Shown piece by piece: positions 1 to 10,862 of a stretch of 64,000 bases of DNA; position 1 is the stretch's first letter, and the number at the start of each line of letters is the position of its first letter. Made by a program: the position numbers and the translations under genes. The DNA comes from Tetracentron sinense (lineage: Eukaryota; Streptophyta; Magnoliopsida; Trochodendrales; Trochodendraceae): contig CM026571.1 in the NCBI GenBank assembly GCA_015143295.1, positions 30,656,505 through 30,720,504 of the forward strand, read 5' to 3'. A model generated the notes under the pieces. The model searched no databases. It saw nothing but the letters and a program-made list of their open reading frames with translations, and was not told the DNA's origin.

Positions 1-550
1 GCATACGAGTTCATACAAGACATATTAGTATCATAATATATTTGAACTAATTCTAAGAATATGGAACATCTCCATTCATGTCATTACATCACAATAATCT
101 TGGCTTTTAAATCTATTCCATCAACATCATACCCACATTATGTTTCCTTTAAAGATAGTAACCCTAAAATATATTTATCATTGACCTTGAGAAAATCCTT
201 AAATTTAGAACCTTTATTTCTAGGTTGAATCATAGCAAATCATCTAGTAGAGTGTAATTGCAAATCATAATCAAAACCATACATTCAATTCTCTTTTCAT
301 TCATTGTATCATAACAAAGCTAGGTAGCAAGGTTTACTTACCTTTAGAATGGAAGAAAAGATTGAGAATGCTTGAGAAGGTGTGATCCAAGCTTGAAAGA
401 AGGATCCAAGCTTGAAGAAGGAATCCAAGCCCCACCTTAATCCCCAAATAGAAAACCCTAGCTTCTTCCCCTTTCATCCTCTCCAACTCTCTCCATTTCT
501 CTAAAATTGATGTCTTGAGGGTTTATGAACCCTAACCACCGAAATTGGGG

Positions 551-820
551 CTTTTATAGGAAAATGGGAGGTCAAAAGACCATCCTACCCTCAATGAAAT
601 GGTCCAACAGACCAAACTAGGCAAAACCTTGGGTGCTCGGTCGACCGACCCTGGGAAAAACCTTACTGTAAAGCCCATTTTGGTTTTTCCCTTGACAATC
701 GATAGACCGGCCTTAAGGGGCAGTCGACCGGCCTCAAAAAATCACTCATTGTTGTCCCATTTTGGGATATTTCGTGATAGGCAGTCGACTGGCCTTGAGG
801 GGCGGTCAACCGGCCTTTGC
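551..820 (-). promoter_or_regulatory. LTR core promoter: TATA box with upstream GTCGAC palindrome cluster
   Basis: On the minus strand a TATA box (cctataaaag, 551-560) lies just downstream of a cluster of imperfect palindromes centred on TCGA. Examples are GGTCGACCGACC near 638, CAGTCGACCGGCC near 720 and CAGTCGACTGGCC near 781. Motif, then TATA, then a pyrimidine-rich and GAGA-rich leader is the expected order for U3/R. Function is inferred from position only. Confidence 0.5.
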
Positions 821-928
821 AGACTTTGGCCATTTCTCTTCTTTTTTTCCCATTTTTTACACCTAGAGTGATTCCACTCTTCCACTGACTTACCTAGAGT
901 GCATCCACTCTTTTACTTTGGCTTTAAC

Positions 929-2950
929 TGAAAGTATGCCTCTTTTTAATTTTAGAAAAACAGTTCTTGGGGAGCATACATCGAATCCCAAGATTTGACT
1001 AAGATTCTAATTGATTTTATTTAATAAAGAATAAAAACCACAATTACCTTTGTGACTTTGATATTGTTAAGTCAAATCCACAATAGAACAATGCCTGTAA
1101 AATTTCGCAAGCGTAAAGTCTCCTTCGTGATTCACACGAACCTTCTTTTTCTTCTAAAGCTTTCTCTAATAGAAGCTAATGGCCCTTCCAATTCAAGCTC
1201 TATGATCTTTTGTTATTTTCTTGAATCTCAAGATCCTTTCTTGATTAACAAGATTAGTTCTGCTTTTGCTCAAGAGAAAAACTAGAACCAAGAGAAGAGA
1301 GGGATGATATGACCATACACTTCCAAAGAGGAGAGAGAAAGGGAGTGAGCTAGAGGAGAGGAGAGAGAGAGGAAACCGTAGGATTGGAGATCATTCTAAG
1401 GGGTGGGCGTCCACCTATATATAGAATATCTCTTGGATTGTTTTGCTTGCAATCCAAGACTCCTCATCCTTATCCTAATCCAATTAGAATTTCTTCAAAT
1501 ATTTCTTTAATGATTATTCCTAATTAATTAGGATTTATTTTAAAAGAAACTAACCCTATCTATTAGTAGCAAACTGATCTTATCATTATCTAATAAGGAA
1601 TCATTAATTAGTAACTAACTAATCTTATCCTTATCTAATAAGGAATCATGGATTAGTAACAAACTAATGGAATCCCTTTTAATAGGGAATCTTTAACTAG
1701 TAACTAACTAATCTTATCCTTATTTAATAAGGAATCATATTAATTTGTAACTAACTAATTAAAGATAAAGCTCCATTGAAGTGGGCGTCCCACCCTAGGT
1801 GGGCCCCACTTCCACACGCCCCTAAAGGAAGTCCAAACTCCTTTAGGTCATGATTTGATCTTTACCAAAATTTCCAATGGGTCCTACCCATTTGGTTTAT
1901 CACATCCTATGTGATTTCACCTATTAGAGCTTCACTATATCATATAGTGATTTACTTAGAGAAATTAATTAATTTAATTAATAATTAAATTAAAAGCTTT
2001 AAGAAGGTCCTTGTGTGTGGGATCTAAAGGGATCTCCTATTTTCGGTTATGGGACCAACTGTTTAACCTTTTTGGTTAAAGCATTGTTACTAGGAAACCA
2101 TTTCCTATAACTCCATTATGATTATAGAATTTTATCTATATCCCTGGACTTCAACTAATCACAATAATATTCATTAACACAATGTGACTAACCTCCAGAA
2201 AATAGAGAATTACTTGTAGGTATTTCTATTTCAAGATTTGTTTACAGATGCGTCTCTCCACTTCCAATATTGTTATAAGCTTGGGTTTTTCAAGTCCGGT
2301 TTTGACAAGTATCAACTCAATATAAATTACTCTTGTAGAGTAGTGGAATCCTTGTTGAGCGTACACACACTTCTCCTAATATAGTGTACATAACCCAACG
2401 AGCCCGTATTCAGTCCGGTGTGTTAGACATTGACGATTGGCTACATCAAAGCTATATAGGCAAAAACTAGAGAAGATGTCGACCTCTCAGGTTAAGGACA
2501 GTCTGTCCAATAGACTACCCTAAATATATAAACAGTATATTTCTAATGGTATCCACTGAGCGATCAAGTTGAAATATAAGTACTTCTTACTTATATCCAC
2601 ATCTTAGTCAAGAGATCCTTCTCTCAGTGATTAAGATTCATCACTCCATCATATGGAACTAACAATGTGTAAGTTAGTAGGAATACATTGTCCAGATGTA
2701 TCCTAAATAAGTTACAACAATTCTAGGTCTACAAGGAACCGGAAAACCATATCTCCTTAACAATTAGTTAATAACTAATTGGATGGTTTTCCTACAATGT
2801 TACCTAAGGGACAAAGTAGTCTCATCTAATGAGATACTTTTAATATGTTACACAATGTAGAAGACAATGTGTGAATGTAAAATAGGCTTTTATTGATTAA
2901 GTAAACTAATACAATTCTGGAATAGCTTTCGTGGGCATAAATGTCTAACA
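929..2950 (-). mobile_element. Ty1/copia solo LTR (2.0 kb) with perfect TSD
   Basis: A 2,022-bp unit. On the minus strand it begins TGTTAGACATTTATGCCC and ends GGCATACTTTCA, so it has TG...CA ends. It is flanked by the 5-bp duplication ttaac at 924-928 and 2951-2955. It is homologous along its length to the solo LTRs at 12297-14604 and 50196-52390 and to the split 5' LTR of the copia element starting at 19982. It has no internal domain, primer binding site or coding sequence, so it is a solo LTR left by LTR-LTR recombination. Confidence 0.92.
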
Positions 2951-3209
2951 TTAACACCCATATACCATTATATTTTTGGTTCCCACACCTTTTATTCATA
3001 ATGCAGATACCATAACACATAGAAAATCCATTTTGACTAAAAATCACTATTCATTGATACTATTCACAGACACTATTCACCAATTAGGTGAATGAGTTTC
3101 GGGGTTCTACAAATCCACTATTCCATTCTTGAAATTTCCTTTTATTACTTGAATTTTCTCATTCCTCGTCATGTTTTCCCTCATTCCCATATGGATCTTG
3201 GTTCTTCTA

Positions 3210-4544
3210 ATGGCAAGCTCCTCACAGAGAAAGAATGTTGACAAATCACCTTCCCCATCACTCTCCTCATTCCATTTCTCTGAATCTAACTCGGAGAATA
3301 AGAATGACTCCTATTCTAGACCTCCTCCCACTCGAGGTCCGGGGATTATGATTGAGGAACCTTCGGCCCCTCAGAGTACTAGGGCTAGATCAAATGTTAC
3401 CATAGGAAAAGGGAAGGTAGACCCTAAACCTAAAGCCCCATCAAAGGCTGCTCCCAAGAAAAATGTAAAAAGGGCTAAAGTGAGCCAAGCATACCCCTCT
3501 TCCGAAGGCCATCGGTTTACATCCCAAAGTGCAACCTATAGATTTCAGCACTACTTTGAAAATCGTGCTGTAATTCTTGAGAGATCACTCCACCTTCGTG
3601 ACTTTATCCACATCGATCTTCCTTGTATTATCCAATCGAGAGGGTGGCAAGGAGTTCTTGCTCTATTAGGGCAATGCCCTTTGATCTTGATTCGGGAATT
3701 CTATTCGAATATAGAAAATGATGACCTAGTTCACATGACCTTCACTAATGAGGTTAGACACATCCTTATTGAGGTTACTCATGGTTTTATTTCTAGACTT
3801 CTATCCATTCCTCAGGTTCCCGATGCCTATTTTCCATATCACTATAGGACTGATCCCAACGGCCATCATATGGACAAGATTGCTACCATGATTTGTGGCT
3901 CTCAGACTGAATGTCCTGCTACTCATTTGTTGCAGAGTAGGTTGACCCATAATGCTAGGATCCTACATCTCTTTATGTGCTCTAACCTCAATCCTAGAGG
4001 TCATACCATTGACATTAGTTTTAATCGAGCCCGATTTCTCCATGCCTTGCTCATTGATGAGCCTATTGATCTCACTTCTCATATCCTTGAGTTGATGATC
4101 CATGAATCTCGTCTTAGTACTAGCACTGTAGGATTGCCTTTTGGCATCTTGATCTGAGGTATTCTTGCCTCTCATCGCATCCACCATTCAGCTGATGACT
4201 TGGTGAGTACTTCTAAAGGCCCCCTCTTTGCGAAGGCCCACACCAGTAGTTTAGCTCATGTTGCTGACCGTAATGCACCACCACCCGGGGATGGACCAAC
4301 TCAGCCTCCTCCTGATCCACCGACTACCATGGATATGTTGGTTGCTCAGATGGCCCAGCTAGTTGCGAGCCAGACTGCCTTCATTGATGTCACTCGAGCA
4401 TCTCAGGCCGCTTTTCATAGCATGATGGAGACTCAGTTCTCTACCTTTGGTGTTGAGACCAGAGGTCACTTCCAGTATCTCACCACCGCTATGACAAACA
4501 TCAGGATAAACTTTGAGCGCTTCAGAGTGGATTGTGCACGTTAG
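3210..4544 (+). pseudogene. Extra 3' ORF of SIRE element (putative plant transposon protein type), one internal stop
   Basis: An open frame of 444 codons from ATG 3210 (MASSSQRKN) to the stop at 4544, broken by a single TGA at 4155-4157. The upstream ATG at 3171 is in frame, but 3210 matches the start of the homologous ORF at 48754. Residues 1-100 are basic and rich in Ser, Pro and Lys. Residues about 110-320 carry the conserved block of this family (REFYSNI, HGFISRLLSIPQVP, RLLP-like LPFGILI). The C-terminal 110 residues are helical and Gln/Ala-rich. It lies downstream of where pol would end and just ahead of the 3' LTR, the env-like position of SIRE elements. Function is unknown; I see no catalytic motif. 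Confidence 0.65.
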
Positions 4545-5287
4545 GATGCTACTAATGGCACTCCGAGCGATGGTGGAGATGGTGCTAATCCAGCTGCTAC
4601 TACTTAGATTATTTCTTGTGGATGTTCTATTTTTTTTTTGGATATGTTGGGATGTGTATTGGCTTGGACCATGAGTACTACATGTCTGGATCGTATATTT
4701 CTTTTGGTATGGACCATATTTTTGTACTTTCCTATTATGTTCTATCACTCTATGTTTTATGGATATGGATTGTTTAGATTGTGTATTCCATGATATATTT
4801 GTGGCTTATGATGAATGACTAAGTCTTTTTTTTGGATATACTTCTTTATGATATCTAGCTTTGGTGATATTGGCATATCTTATTTGATAGCATGTTTTGA
4901 ATGGATGTACTTTTATAATTGATATTTAAATCTTTTGAGCGATATTGATATATTCTCTCGCTTCTTGATTGATTATGTGATGCTTTGGCATTCGTGTCAA
5001 AAAGGGGGAGAAATATTAAAGTACTCCATTGGTTGGTTTTAATATCTATTCACTATTGTTTTGTATTTCTCATGCTTCACTTGGTTGTGTGTTTTAGCAT
5101 ATGCAGGTGTTCAGATCAAGTTGACATAAAAAGATCAAGACTTTTGAGTTGTACATGGTTGTGTTGATTTTTTTTGTCAAAATTATAATTCTGGGTCATG
5201 TAATTGATTACTCTCCATGTTTGGGAGTTTGTATCGAGTCATGTACTTCAGTTGGTATTTTGTCATAGAAATTCCAAAGGGGGGGAT
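4545..5287 (+). other. SIRE 3' non-coding region with two polypurine tracts
   Basis: No gene is seen. Tract 1 is aaaaagggggagaaa at 4999-5013. Tract 2 is aaaggggggga at 5276-5286, immediately before the LTR start at 5288, and is the likely plus-strand primer. The same two-tract arrangement occurs in the other two SIRE elements of the window. Confidence 0.6.
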
Positions 5288-6686
5288 TGCAAGGTCATAA
5301 TTTGTATTGGCTTAATTCCGATGTCAAAATGGTGTCAATGTAAGTCTAGTGTCGCTATTCCTATGGTTGATCAAGTTCGGTGAAGATGAAGCTCCAAAAA
5401 CTCAAGTGAAGTACATTTAATGCTTCAAGCTTCGCTCACACTCTTATGATGGTAAGTGGCCTAGATACCTAGTGGTTACCATAGGTGGAATTGACTTAGA
5501 AAACCTTTATCATATACCCTAGGTGATTAGATATTGACCCATGTATTTATAATAGCCAATGGATGGTCTTTTTAGGAAATTGGATGTTGAGTCAGGGGAG
5601 GCTGTGCAATATAATTAAATCTGCACAGGATGTTCGAACGCCCAGCCTGGCCGTTCGAACGCCCAAGAACGGCTAGCTAACAGTTCGAATGGGCATTATA
5701 AACTTAGAAAACATTAGCCTCTCTAGCCCCTCGTTTCTAACCAATTTCATTCAATCCCAGAACGGTTCGAACGCCCCTTATGGCCGTTCGAACAGACCTT
5801 GTATTTTTAGTTTCTAAAAGCATCTAAACTCTGTTTTGGCAGCTATTATTGCCTTGGCTATTTAATTGGTGGTCCCTTAGCTCATTCTAAGGAAGTTGTG
5901 AGAGAGTTTAGAGAATAATCTGAAGATTTTAGGGTTCTTAAATCCCCACTTGGTGGATACCCCTAGTACTCCTCTCTCATGCTCTAGTTAATGTAAGATT
6001 GAAGTGTTCTATCTTAGATGTGCATCAGTTGATCTCCATTGTTGTTTGAGATCCCACTGGAGCTATTTTTATTCCTTCAATTAGTTTGTACTCTGTGTGA
6101 GTGTTTGTTTGGCGTTGCCAAAGCCATCGAGGATAGAGATCGATCTTCGGATCATGGTTTGAAACTTTGAGAAGAGTTAGCTGGTGAGGAGCCAGAGCTG
6201 CTGCTGCTGCTATGATCGATGAGGAGTTCGTGGTTGTTCTACAAGACGGAGACTTGGTACAGAGGAATAGTGTTTGGTGTCCGATTGGGTAAGATTTGAG
6301 TCTTGCGTTTGATAACTATTCTCATAGTGGATTTGGTGCTAGACTAGGTCCCGTGGTTTTTCTCAGAAGGGGTTTTCCACGTAAATATCTTGTGTGTGGT
6401 GGATTGCTTGTCTTCTATGTTTTCCGCACTTTTTTGCTTTGTTTGTCATAAGCTTTAATTGATAAATCGACTAAATTAAAATTGGTAGACATTACTAAGA
6501 AGACCTATTTACCCCCCCCCCCCCCCCTCTCTAGGTCAAAGGAATCATTGAACAAGGATATTTCAAAAATTGCTAGTTTCATTCACTTGTTAATTTTAAT
6601 TCCGCAAAAAGTGACTAAGTTAGAAATTTAAATTTTCCAAGACCCTATTCACCCCCCCCCCCTCTAGGGTCAATACTTGGGCAATA
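5288..6686 (+). mobile_element. SIRE LTR (1.4 kb), polypurine tract on its left and primer binding site on its right
   Basis: It starts TGCAAGGTCATAAT directly after a polypurine tract and ends TTGGGCAATA two bases before a primer binding site (6689-6700). It therefore serves both as the 3' LTR of the fragment to its left and as the 5' LTR of the gag to its right. The U3 has five copies of GTTCGAAC (5632-5793) around an ATTATAAA box (5695). The tail looks duplicated: a poly-C plus CTCTCTAGGTC segment (6505-6541) is repeated as 6643-6676. Length fits the 1,441-bp LTR of the SIRE at 7658. Confidence 0.7.
5632..5793 (+). promoter_or_regulatory. GTTCGAAC palindrome cluster in SIRE LTR
   Basis: Perfect or near-perfect GTTCGAAC octamers, mostly followed or preceded by GCCC/GGCC, lie at 5632, 5653, 5683, 5765 and 5786. 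An ATTATAAA box lies at 5695-5702. The motif is specific to this LTR and plays the part that TCGA-centred palindromes play in other LTRs here. A regulatory role is inferred. Confidence 0.45.
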
Positions 6687-6688
6687 AT

Positions 6689-6700
6689 TGGTATCAGAGC
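6689..6700 (+). other. Primer binding site (initiator Met-tRNA) of SIRE element 1
   Basis: TGGTATCAGAGC is complementary to the 3' end of plant initiator methionine tRNA. It sits two bases after the LTR end, where minus-strand DNA synthesis is primed. Confidence 0.9.
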
Positions 6701-6748
6701 CTAGAACTCTATATCTTGATTTAACCATCTTAGAGTAAAAGATGGGAA

Positions 6749-7652
6749 ATGGCACACATTTTTGCAACTACATTAAGAGAAGACCAATCCACGACTAGAC
6801 CTCTATTGTTCAATGGAGAAAACTATAACTATTAGAAAACTCGGATGATGTATTACATCCAAGCCCTTGACTATGAATATTGGAAAGTCATAGTCAAAGG
6901 ACCACATCTTCCCACTAAAAGTCTTGAAGGGGTACAAGTACCCAAAGTGGAGGAAGAGTGGAATGATGCCGACATTAAACTCATTCAAATCAATGCTAAG
7001 GCAATTAGCAATTTGTATTGCGCCTTAAGCCCTCAAGAGTTTAATAGAGTGTCGGCATGTGACTCGGCCAAAGAAATTTGGGACAAACTCCAAGTCACCT
7101 ATGAGGGTACAAACTAAGTTATGGAAGAGAAAATAAGCATGTTAGTTCATAAATATGAACTCTTTAAAATGGTAAAAGATGAGTCCATAGGTGAAATGTT
7201 TACTAGATTTACAAATATTTTGAATGAACTAAAATCTCTTGGAAATGTATATTCTAATGTAAAATGTGAGGAAGGTGCTTCGCTTACTACCTAAGAGTTG
7301 GTCTCCCAAAGTGACGGTCATCTAAGAAGCTAAAAACCTCACCAAGCTTCCAATGGACGAGCTTCTCAGATCTATAATGACTCATGAAGTCATTATAAAG
7401 GATCGACAAGAGGATGAGCCCAAGCTCAAGAAAGGCCTTGCCTTAAAATCCTCTCAAGTAAATGAGAGTATTGAAGAAGAAAGTGAGAGAGATGAAGATA
7501 CAGCCCTCATGGCTAGAAAGTTCAAAAAGTTCCTAAAAAGAACTTCAAGAAGAGGTCTTACAAGAAAGAATTCACCAAAGAAATCTCAAAGGGTGAATCT
7601 AGCAAGAAGGATCCTATCGTTTGCTACGAGTGTAAGAAGCCAAGAGGCCCAA
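6749..7652 (+). pseudogene. SIRE element 1 gag, N-terminal part, cut by SIRE element 2
   Basis: The gag frame starts at ATG 6749 (MAHIFATTLRED). It shows the retrotransposon gag core: MMYYIQALDYEYWK, then ALSPQEFNRVSACDSAKEIW, then a LVHKYELFKM stretch. Breaks are TAG at 6833-6835 after NYNY, a stop at about 7115 and a frameshift near 7262-7270. Further downstream come MTHEVIIKDRQEDEPK and the start of a zinc knuckle (CYECKK). There SIRE element 2 is inserted at 7658 and the knuckle resumes at 15624. Gag would form the virus-like particle. The frame is not functional as it stands. Confidence 0.85.
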
Positions 7653-7657
7653 GACAT

Positions 7658-9098
7658 TGTTAGCCTATAGGTGTCCACCATAGGTCTCCTTGGTGATTTT
7701 GATGATAACACAATAATAGAATGAGATTTGTGTTACTAATTCTTCTATTTAGTTTATATGAAAAACAGTTTATGATGAGCATTAGCAAAACCATTAAAGC
7801 CAAAAGCATGAAAATGACACCATCTATCAAGGAAGATTGATCATCAAGTCAAAGCAAGCTATTGATCAAGTTTGGATCATAATGAAGATATTGAAGATCA
7901 TATCCAAGCTCAAGTCATAAAGATGAAGAAAGAAGAAGAAAGATCATGAAGCTAATAAAGATAAAATCAAGTCAAGATCAAGATTGAAGACTCTCCAAAG
8001 TTTAAATAGGTTTTATATTTTAGTTTGAGAGTGGTTTAGGACTTTTGTAAAAAGTCCTCAAATTTTGGTCGGTTGAATGCTCAATACTTAAATTGACCAT
8101 AGGCAGCTTAAGACCTAATTAAAAATCACTTTAAGGACCTAAAAATTTGGTAATTATCTTGATTAAGATAAGATAGATGGCCTTGGAATAAAATCCCATC
8201 TTTAAGGTCTTAAAAAATGGATTTCGGGATTTCAAAGAAAAAAATGAACCAATTAGTCGACTAGATGAAGTCATCCGACCGACTAGATAGGCCAAATTTT
8301 CACTATGTTCATCCAGTCGATTAGATGACTCATCCAGTTGACTAGATGGCTCAGGACAGAGTTTTTACTATGTAATGGCTATATTTAAACGGCTCTTTTT
8401 CTTTTCATGGTGCCTCTAACTGCTATACTATTGCAAAAGCTATAAAAGTGATTAATTTATGAACCAAAAGAAGAACTCCAATACTTCCAATCATTCTTTT
8501 AATCACTCCAAAGCTTAGATTTCAAAATTCACAGAGTTGAACCTAGAAATCCCTAAAGAGTCATTCTTGAGCTATTCAATCTCATTCTTAGAGAGCTTGA
8601 AAGATATCATCTAGCTTGTGTAAGGAGTATTTTTATGATTGTAAAACACTTCTAAACAAGTGTGTGAGAAAATTAAGAATCAGTGAATTCTTGTCCTTGA
8701 AGTGGAGAGTTTTGTAAGGTTTGATCTCTACCCGAAAAAAGATTGGGAAGTCAAGAGAGGGTGCTCTCTTACAAGGTCTGATCCTCACCCATAAAGGGAT
8801 TATAAAGGTTTGGTCTTCACCTGGAAGAAGATCGACAATTGAATTAATCGTGGTGAATCCTTGAGCGGGGAAGCTTAAGGAGAGGCATAGGCGGGTTACC
8901 GAACCTCGAGAACAATATCATTGTGTTTGCATTCTCTTCCCTTTTCTTTACTTTATTTTCTTACATTATTGTGTAGAATTGTTAAATTTTTTTCCCTTTT
9001 AAATTAGTATAATTGAAATTCTGCTTAAGGAAATAGGAAAAAAATTTAATTTGCCTTAGACCCTATTCACCCCCCTAGGATCGAAACCTTGGGCAACA
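7658..9098 (+). mobile_element. 5' LTR of SIRE element 2
   Basis: 1,441 bp from TGTTAGCCTATAGG to TTGGGCAACA. The 3' LTR begins at 11872 with TGTTAGCATATAGG and ends CAATA at 15618. The two are clearly diverged by eye, so the insertion is not recent. The tail holds the CACCCCCC...TAGG pyrimidine tract typical of SIRE LTR ends. Confidence 0.92.
8253..8390 (+). promoter_or_regulatory. GTCGAC palindrome cluster and TATA-like box in SIRE element 2 LTR
   Basis: Four related motifs, roughly ATCCAGTCGACTAGATGG with variants, lie at 8253, 8271, 8310 and 8331. They are followed by CTATATTTAAAC at 8379-8390. The 3' LTR has the matching cluster at about 14785-14858, including one exact ATCCAGTCGACTAGATGG (14839-14856). 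The same 18-mer reappears inside the element at 11189. Confidence 0.55.
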
Positions 9099-9100
9099 TT

Positions 9101-9112
9101 TGGTATCAGAGC
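9101..9112 (+). other. Primer binding site (initiator Met-tRNA) of SIRE element 2
   Basis: TGGTATCAGAGC, two bases after the 5' LTR end. Confidence 0.92.
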
Positions 9113-9177
9113 CTAGGTCTTTGTTTTGTTTTTTTTAAGATTTAACCATCTTAGAAAAAATATTTTTTTTGGCAAAA

Positions 9178-10862
9178 ATGGATAATGTATATGCATCTAC
9201 CCTTAAAGAAGGACATTCAACCCTTACACCTCCCTTGTTTGATAGACAAAACTATAATTATTAGAAAGTTAGAATGATGTATTTCATTCAAGCTTTAAAT
9301 TATAATTGTTGGAAATTAATAGTTAAAGGTCCTCACATCCCCACCAAATCTATTAATGGTAATCAAGTATCAAAGGATGAGGATGAATGGACTCAAGCCG
9401 ACATTAAAGTTGTTCAACTCAATGCCAAGACAATTAGCAATTTATATCGTGCATTGAGTCCTCAAGAATTTAATAGAGTCTCGGCTTATGACTCTACAAA
9501 AGAAATTTGGGATAAATTCCAAATTACTTATGAGGGAACCAATCAAGTTAAAGAAGAAAAAAATTAGTATGTTAGTCCATAAATATGAAATGTTTAAAAT
9601 GGAACAAAATGAACTTCTTTCCTTTATGTTTGATAAATTCACTAGTATTATTAATGAATTAAAATCTTTTGGCAAACTGTATTCTAATGTAGAGAATGTA
9701 AGGAAAATCCTCCGCTCATTACCTAAGGAATAGGTACCTAAAGTGATGGTCATCCAAGAAGCCAAGGATCTCACAATGCTATCCATCAATGAGATACTAG
9801 GATCACTCATGACTCATGAGATCATTATAAGGAACCAAAAAGATCAAGAAGATGAGCCAAAGTCAAAAGGAGGGCATGCCTTAAAAGCTACTCAAGAGAG
9901 TAAGGAAGATGAAAGTGGAGAAGATGAGGAGATGTTTCTAATGGCAAGAAAATTCAAGAAATACTTGAAATATAAGAAGAACCTCAAGAAAAGGGCATAC
10001 AAGAAAAAATTCATCAAAGAACTCATCAAGAGCAAATCTAGCAAAAAGAACTCATTGTGTGCTATGAATACAACAAGCTCGGACATATCAAGCCGGAGTG
10101 CCCCAAGCTAAAAAAAAGTCAAAAATTTAATAAGAGTGCAATGAAAGCTACATGAGATGACTTCGATGGAAGTGAATCGGAGGCAAGCTCAATTGATGAT
10201 GAAGAAGCAAATTAATGTCGCACGGCACATGAGGATGACGTAAACCCTTCACTTGATGAATCTCTTTCTTTTGAAGAATTGAGAGAAGCTTTTGATAAAC
10301 TTTATGATGATTTTTGAAAACTAGCTTCTAAGAACAAATTGCTCAAGAAAGAAAATTCTTCACTTTCATATAAAAATGAGTTTTTGCTAAATGAAAATAA
10401 TATTTTAAAAGAGGAAAATGAGAAATTGAAAAAGGAAAATTCCTCCCTTTCAAGTGAAAATGAATTTTTTCAAAATGAAAATGATATTCTTTTAAAAGAA
10501 AATTAAAGTTTAAAATTTGAAGAAGTCATCTCTAGGCCTCACGAATCAACAAATGAATGCAATGTAATAAAACCTAAAGTTGATGATTTAACTTGCATTG
10601 TAACAAAATTTATTAATGGTAAAAAGAACTTAGATACTATGCTTGGTCAACAAAGATGTGTGTTTGATAGAGCCGGTCTTGACTACAACCAATTTAAGAA
10701 TCAAAAGAACTATCAAAATTTTTTTACCACATCCACTTCTATTACTTCCTATATATGTTGGAAAGAAGATGGTAAGACAAGTTTGGATACGTAAGGGAAC
10801 AAGTCTTCCTAAGGTTAACCTTGTTGGACCCAAGAAGGTTTGGGTGCCAAAGGGAACTACTT
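9178..10862 (+). pseudogene. SIRE element 2 gag, several stops and frameshifts
   Basis: ATG 9178 (MDNVYASTLKEGH) opens a gag homologous to that of SIRE element 1: MMYFIQALNYNCWK, SPQEFNRVSAYDSTKEIWD, MTHEIIIRN. A long Glu/Lys/Asn-rich C-terminal coiled coil and LGQQRCVFDRAGLDYN follow. Breaks seen: TAG 9262-9264 in NYNY-stop-K (same site as in element 1), a frameshift near 9566, a stop near 9732, TGA 10153-10155 (W codon), and stops in the coiled coil. It ends WVPKGTT at about 10862. The usual protease does not follow. Confidence 0.85.

Larger units (their letters stand above)
1..3111 (-). mobile_element. Ty3/gypsy LTR (chromovirus-like), left end outside window, split by a solo LTR
   Basis: Read on the minus strand, the LTR starts at 3111 with TGTAGAACCCCG, the same opening as the gypsy LTRs at 17600 and 27019. 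It runs leftward through copies of a GTGAATAGTG motif (about 3045-3085) and is interrupted at 928/2951 by the copia solo LTR. It continues to the left edge without a visible end. No coding sequence is seen in it; short open frames such as the one at 599-871 fall in LTR sequence. Its right end abuts SIRE material at 3112, so it truncates or is inserted in that element. The other boundary and its TSD are off-window, so solo versus full element cannot be decided. Confidence 0.75.
3112..5287 (+). mobile_element. 3' internal part of a SIRE/Maximus copia element
   Basis: Between the gypsy LTR ending at 3111 and the SIRE LTR at 5288 lies the 3' portion of a SIRE element. It holds the extra ORF (3210-4544), about 740 bp of AT-rich non-coding sequence, an internal polypurine tract (4999-5013) and a second tract (5276-5287) touching the LTR. 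The pol genes that should precede it are absent, cut off by the gypsy LTR. The 98 bp at 3112-3209 are pyrimidine-rich and resemble the leader ahead of the matching ORF in the SIRE at 44136-50013. Confidence 0.7.

Noticed and set aside
6689-6700. tRNA gene trace
   Set aside because: Only the 12-base complement of the tRNA 3' end is present; it is a primer binding site.
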